Source: Sneathiella sp.
Lineage (GTDB): Bacteria; Pseudomonadota; Alphaproteobacteria; Sneathiellales; Sneathiellaceae
Direction of reading: 5' to 3'
DNA length: 61,001 bases
NCBI RefSeq assembly: GCF_029233945.1
Contig: NZ_JARGOQ010000004.1
Coordinates: 1-61,001, forward strand
The first letter of the stretch is position 1. Each line of letters opens with the position of its first letter. Made by a program: the position numbers and the translations under genes. Under the pieces are notes generated by a model. That model saw only the letters and a list, made by a program, of their open reading frames with translations, searched no databases and was not told the origin of the DNA. Positions 57,988 through 61,001 of this stretch are shown one piece after another.

Positions 57988-59443
57988 CGCCATTGGCAAC
58001 CTCCAGCAGGCCGTCGAGGTCAAGATGTCTTTCCATATGATCTGCGATCTTGTCTAAAGTATTTTCTACAAGATATTCAAAATCATCAATTTTTTCATTT
58101 TGAAATTTAAACCGGTTAATAAAATTATACCGAAATTGGTCGCTCATGAACAAGCCGTGTAAATACCCACCCATAATTCGGTTATTTGCCGAAATCGCGC
58201 CATCGGGACCGGAGGCAAGCGTGACAAATGGTCGATCGAGGGCAGGGCCTATGCTCCGGCCCACATGCATATGATATCCCCGAATTGTGCTGCCGGTCAG
58301 ATGATCCTTGCCATCTTCCTCCACCAGTTTTTTTGAAGCCGTGAGGGTGGTTTCAAAATCGAGAAGACCAAGCCCGTCGATGGTTCGCGCAGGTCCCTCA
58401 ATGCCGCCCGGATCGGAGAGAGTCCGGCCCAGCATCTGGTATCCTGCACAAAGTCCAACGACTGTGCCGCCTTGCCGGACATGGGCCTGAATATCGATAT
58501 CCCAGCCCTGCAGTCGAATGAAATCCATATCGGCCAACGTGGCCTTCGAGCCCGGCAGCAAAATAACATCCATGCCGGAAGAGATTGCATTGCCGGAGGG
58601 CACCATATGAACCGTGACACCGGGCTCTGCCAGCAGCGGATCGAGATCATCGAAATTGGCAATGCGAGAAAAAACAGGGACCGCGATATTGACCGTGTTC
58701 TCACGCGGGGCCTGCGATGTGATCGCGAAGGCATCTTCCGGCGGCAAATAATGCGCCTCGGGGAAGAAGGGAAGCACCCCGAAGCTTTTAAGGCCAGTCT
58801 TCTCACTCGTGATTTTAAGGCCGTCATCAAAAAGCGAAAGATCGCCGCGAAACTTGTTGATGATATACCCCTTCGTCCGTTGTTGCTCCGACGGGGAGAG
58901 TAACATATGGGTACCGACAATCTGCGCGATCACACCGCCTCGATCGATATCCCCGATCAGAACAACCGGCACATCGGCGGTTTCGGCAAATCCCATATTG
59001 GCGATGTCATTGGCGCGAAGATTGACCTCCGCCGGACTGCCCGCGCCCTCGACAAGCACAAGATCGGCATTCTCGCCGATCCGGTGGAAACTTTCCAACA
59101 CCTTGGAGAGAAGCTCCGGTTTCATCTTTTGATAATCGCGCGCGACAGCAGTGCCATGCATTTTCCCCTGAACAATCACTTGCGCGCCTATGTCGCTTTG
59201 CGGCTTCAGAAGTACCGGGTTCATGTCGTTAAGAAGGTGAGTTCTTGCCGCCCGGGCCTGAAGCGCCTGCGCACGCCCAATTTCGCCCCCCTCAATCGTG
59301 ACGGCGGCATTGTTTGACATATTCTGCGGTTTAAACGGCATGACTTTGATCCCTCGATTGCTGTAGGCACGGGCGAGGCCAGCGACAAGCAGCGACTTGC
59401 CGACATCCGATCCCGTTCCTTGCAACATAAGGGCGGCTGTCAT
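57980..59443 (-). CDS. cobQ: cobyric acid synthase
   Basis: A 487-residue CobQ/CbiP that amidates the b, d, e and g side chains of adenosylcobyrinate diamide using glutamine and ATP. The N-terminal P-loop domain has LMLQGTGSDVGKSLLVAGLAR and MPFKPQNMSNNAAVT; the C-terminal amidotransferase domain has LLPGSKATLADMDFIR, the nucleophile in VGLCAGYQMLG and GYHMHVG. It starts at the cobO stop (shared base at 59443). Confidence 0.95.
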   Translation of the reverse strand: MTAALMLQGTGSDVGKSLLVAGLARAYSNRGIKVMPFKPQNMSNNAAVTIEGGEIGRAQALQARAARTHLLNDMNPVLLKPQSDIGAQVIVQGKMHGTAVARDYQKMKPELLSKVLESFHRIGENADLVLVEGAGSPAEVNLRANDIANMGFAETADVPVVLIGDIDRGGVIAQIVGTHMLLSPSEQQRTKGYIINKFRGDLSLFDDGLKITSEKTGLKSFGVLPFFPEAHYLPPEDAFAITSQAPRENTVNIAVPVFSRIANFDDLDPLLAEPGVTVHMVPSGNAISSGMDVILLPGSKATLADMDFIRLQGWDIDIQAHVRQGGTVVGLCAGYQMLGRTLSDPGGIEGPARTIDGLGLLDFETTLTASKKLVEEDGKDHLTGSTIRGYHMHVGRSIGPALDRPFVTLASGPDGAISANNRIMGGYLHGLFMSDQFRYNFINRFKFQNEKIDDFEYLVENTLDKIADHMERHLDLDGLLEVANGVS

Positions 59444-60075
59444 CAGAATTCGATCCCGACCTGCGCCTTGACGCCCGAACGGAAGGGGTGTTTGATTTGG
59501 GTCATCTCGGTCACCAGATCGGCTATCTCAATCAGTTCGTCTTTCGCATTCCGTCCCGTCACGACAACATGCAGCTTTTCTGGTTTGTTTTTCAGAAACT
59601 CGATTACGTCGTCGAGTGGGAGGCTGTCATAGCGGAGCACGATATTCAGCTCATCAAGGATTACCATGTCATAGGCGGGGTTATCGCCCCGGCTCGCCTC
59701 GATCATTTCTTTCGACTTCTCCCAGGCTTTCTCAGCGGCACGAATATCACGCTCCCGATCCTGCGTTTCCCAGGTGAAGCCTTCGCCCATGGTGTGAATT
59801 TCGATCTGGTCCGGGAACGCCTCCAGGACCTTTCGCTCTCCCGTTTCCCATTTTCCCTTCACATATTGCACAACACCGACTTTCATGTCGTTGCCGATTG
59901 CGCGGGCGGCGAGGCCAAAAGCCGCCGTTGATTTTCCCTTGCCCTTGCCGGTATGGACAATCAACAAGCCTTTTTCGATTGTTTTTGTCGCCAGCATCTT
60001 ATCGCGGGAGGCTTTCTTCTTGGCCGCCTTTTCGTTGGCGCGGGCGATTTCTTCCGGAGTTAGTTTCGTGTTCAT
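59443..60075 (-). CDS. cobO: cob(I)yrinic acid a,c-diamide adenosyltransferase
   Basis: A 210-residue CobO/BtuR-type adenosyltransferase that adds the upper adenosyl ligand. It has a lysine-rich N-terminus, the P-loop VHTGKGKGKSTAAFGLAARA (about 41-60), GEGFTWETQDRERD and MVILDELNIVLRY. Its start overlaps the cobN stop by 4 bases, and it is followed without gap by cobQ. Confidence 0.94.
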   Translation of the reverse strand: MNTKLTPEEIARANEKAAKKKASRDKMLATKTIEKGLLIVHTGKGKGKSTAAFGLAARAIGNDMKVGVVQYVKGKWETGERKVLEAFPDQIEIHTMGEGFTWETQDRERDIRAAEKAWEKSKEMIEASRGDNPAYDMVILDELNIVLRYDSLPLDDVIEFLKNKPEKLHVVVTGRNAKDELIEIADLVTEMTQIKHPFRSGVKAQVGIEF

Positions 60076-61001
60076 CGGGTTCCCTCCTGTTTCAGCTTTG
60101 CAAGGTCATCGTGAATGGTGTTGCGCCGGGGACGCCATAGGTCGCGGTCAAGCGCTTCCTGAAACCTGTCGGCCATTTCGCTAAGGGCATCGGGGTTATT
60201 CTCTTTCAGGAAATCGCGAACCCGTCCGTCCATCAGGTAGGCTTCAAAAACGGCATCGAAATGGTGATCCTTCACCGCCTGTGCCGTTGCGGCAAAGGCG
60301 AACAGGTAATCGACGGTCGCGGCCATTTCGAACGCACCCTTGTAGCCATGGCGCATCACGCCCTCGATCCATTTGGGATTGGCGGCTCGGGCGCGGACAA
60401 CGCGGCCGACTTCCTCTTCCAGTGTTCTGATCTTCGGGCTTTCCGGGCGGGAATGATCATTATGATAGACGGCGGGTTGCGTCCCCTTGATATGCCGGAC
60501 GGCGGCCGTCACGCCCCCCTCGAATTGATAATAGTCATCACTGTCGAGGAGGTCATGCTCCCGATTGTCCTGATTATGGACAACCGCCTCTACATGGCCG
60601 AGGCGCTGCTCGAACAGGGACTGCTCTGCTTTTCCGTCTTCCCCTGCGCCATAGGCATAACCACCCCAGGCAATATAGGCGCGCGCGAGATCGGAAGACT
60701 CTGTCCAGCCTTTTTCATCAATCAAGGCTTGTAAACCTGCGCCATAGGCTCCCGGTTTGCTGCCGAATAGCCGATAACCGGCGCGGTTCTCCGCCTCTTT
60801 TTCCGGGACGCCAGATTTGATGAGTGTGTCTTTATCGATCCTGACCCGCGCAGCAAGCGGATTGGTTTTCTCATCTTCGTCAAGTGCGGCGACAGCTCTA
60901 ACCGTGCTATCAAAAAGCGCCATCTGCTGTGGAAATGCATCGCGGAAGAAGCCGGAAATACGGAGTGTCACATCGACACGCGGTCGGTCAAGAAGGCTGG
61001 C
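60072..61001 (-). CDS. cobN: cobaltochelatase subunit CobN (C-terminal part; runs off the right edge)
   Basis: About 310 residues of the C-terminus of CobN, the large chelatase subunit related to ChlH; the frame stays open to the window edge, so the 5' part lies outside. Diagnostic stretches are RPRVDVTLRISGFFRDAFP, GYRLFGSKPGAYGAGLQALI, YIAWGGYAYGAG, and AANPKWIEGVMRHGYKGAFEMAATVDYLFAFAATA. With CobS/CobT-type chelatase subunits it inserts cobalt late, into hydrogenobyrinate diamide. It is translationally coupled to cobO. Its presence beside cbiX is notable. Confidence 0.94.
   Translation of the reverse strand, partial: ASLLDRPRVDVTLRISGFFRDAFPQQMALFDSTVRAVAALDEDEKTNPLAARVRIDKDTLIKSGVPEKEAENRAGYRLFGSKPGAYGAGLQALIDEKGWTESSDLARAYIAWGGYAYGAGEDGKAEQSLFEQRLGHVEAVVHNQDNREHDLLDSDDYYQFEGGVTAAVRHIKGTQPAVYHNDHSRPESPKIRTLEEEVGRVVRARAANPKWIEGVMRHGYKGAFEMAATVDYLFAFAATAQAVKDHHFDAVFEAYLMDGRVRDFLKENNPDALSEMADRFQEALDRDLWRPRRNTIHDDLAKLKQEGTR

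Overview
The window looks like a chromosomal segment of a free-living, probably aerobic alphaproteobacterium. Supporting signs are an ornithine-lipid-type acyltransferase (OlsB family), a membrane-bound cytochrome-fused urate oxidase (PuuD), a ScfR/RamB-type regulator, Cob-type cobalamin genes including CobN, Tat/Liv-type transporters and moderate GC. I cannot assign a genus from the sequence alone. There are no rRNA or tRNA genes, insertion sequences, phage genes or CRISPR arrays that I can see. Genes are tightly packed; no gene-free stretch exceeds 300 bases. The longest gaps are about 240 bases (1245-1485), 205 bases (6436-6640) and 180 bases (13835-14016).

Layout. (1) 1-4.8 kb: an MFS permease, a large RTX-type protein carrying a von Willebrand A domain, and a small exported protein of unknown function. 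(2) 4.8-17.5 kb: a short-chain carboxylate region. A ScfR/RamB/MccR-type regulator is divergent from a five-gene branched-chain-type (Liv) ABC transporter. Acetyl-CoA synthetase follows, then a stand-alone receiver, a small membrane protein and a histidine kinase fused to a sodium/solute symporter through a STAC domain (CrbS/MxtR type). The intergenic region under the regulator holds six TTTACA repeats in one orientation. (3) 17.5-22.5 kb: a TSUP permease, an MDR oxidoreductase, a fumarylacetoacetase-family enzyme, a serine hydrolase and OlsB. (4) 22.5-39.9 kb: a nearly complete purine catabolic island in two divergent arms. The left arm (minus strand) is uraH-xdhABC, a BMP-type purine/nucleoside ABC transporter, adenine deaminase, a NifS-like cysteine desulfurase and puuD. 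The right arm (plus strand) is a FadR/FCD-type GntR regulator, puuE, uraD, alc and allA. Together they predict adenine to hypoxanthine to xanthine to urate to 5-hydroxyisourate to OHCU to allantoin to allantoate to ureidoglycolate to glyoxylate plus two urea. The region between the arms carries three TTGT-type boxes exactly 22 bases apart. (5) 39.9-45.4 kb: an acetyltransferase, an RND/MMPL exporter and the HrpB helicase. (6) 45.4-61.0 kb: a cobalamin cluster of 16 genes in several strand blocks. It mixes genes typical of the anaerobic route (cbiX, cbiD, a cbiG-cobJ fusion) with the aerobic late cobaltochelatase subunit cobN, which runs off the right edge.

The most interesting parts are the coupled uptake/activation/sensing locus for a short-chain acid, the helically phased operators of the purine island, the desulfurase that may sulfurate the xanthine dehydrogenase cofactor, and the mixed cobalamin gene set.
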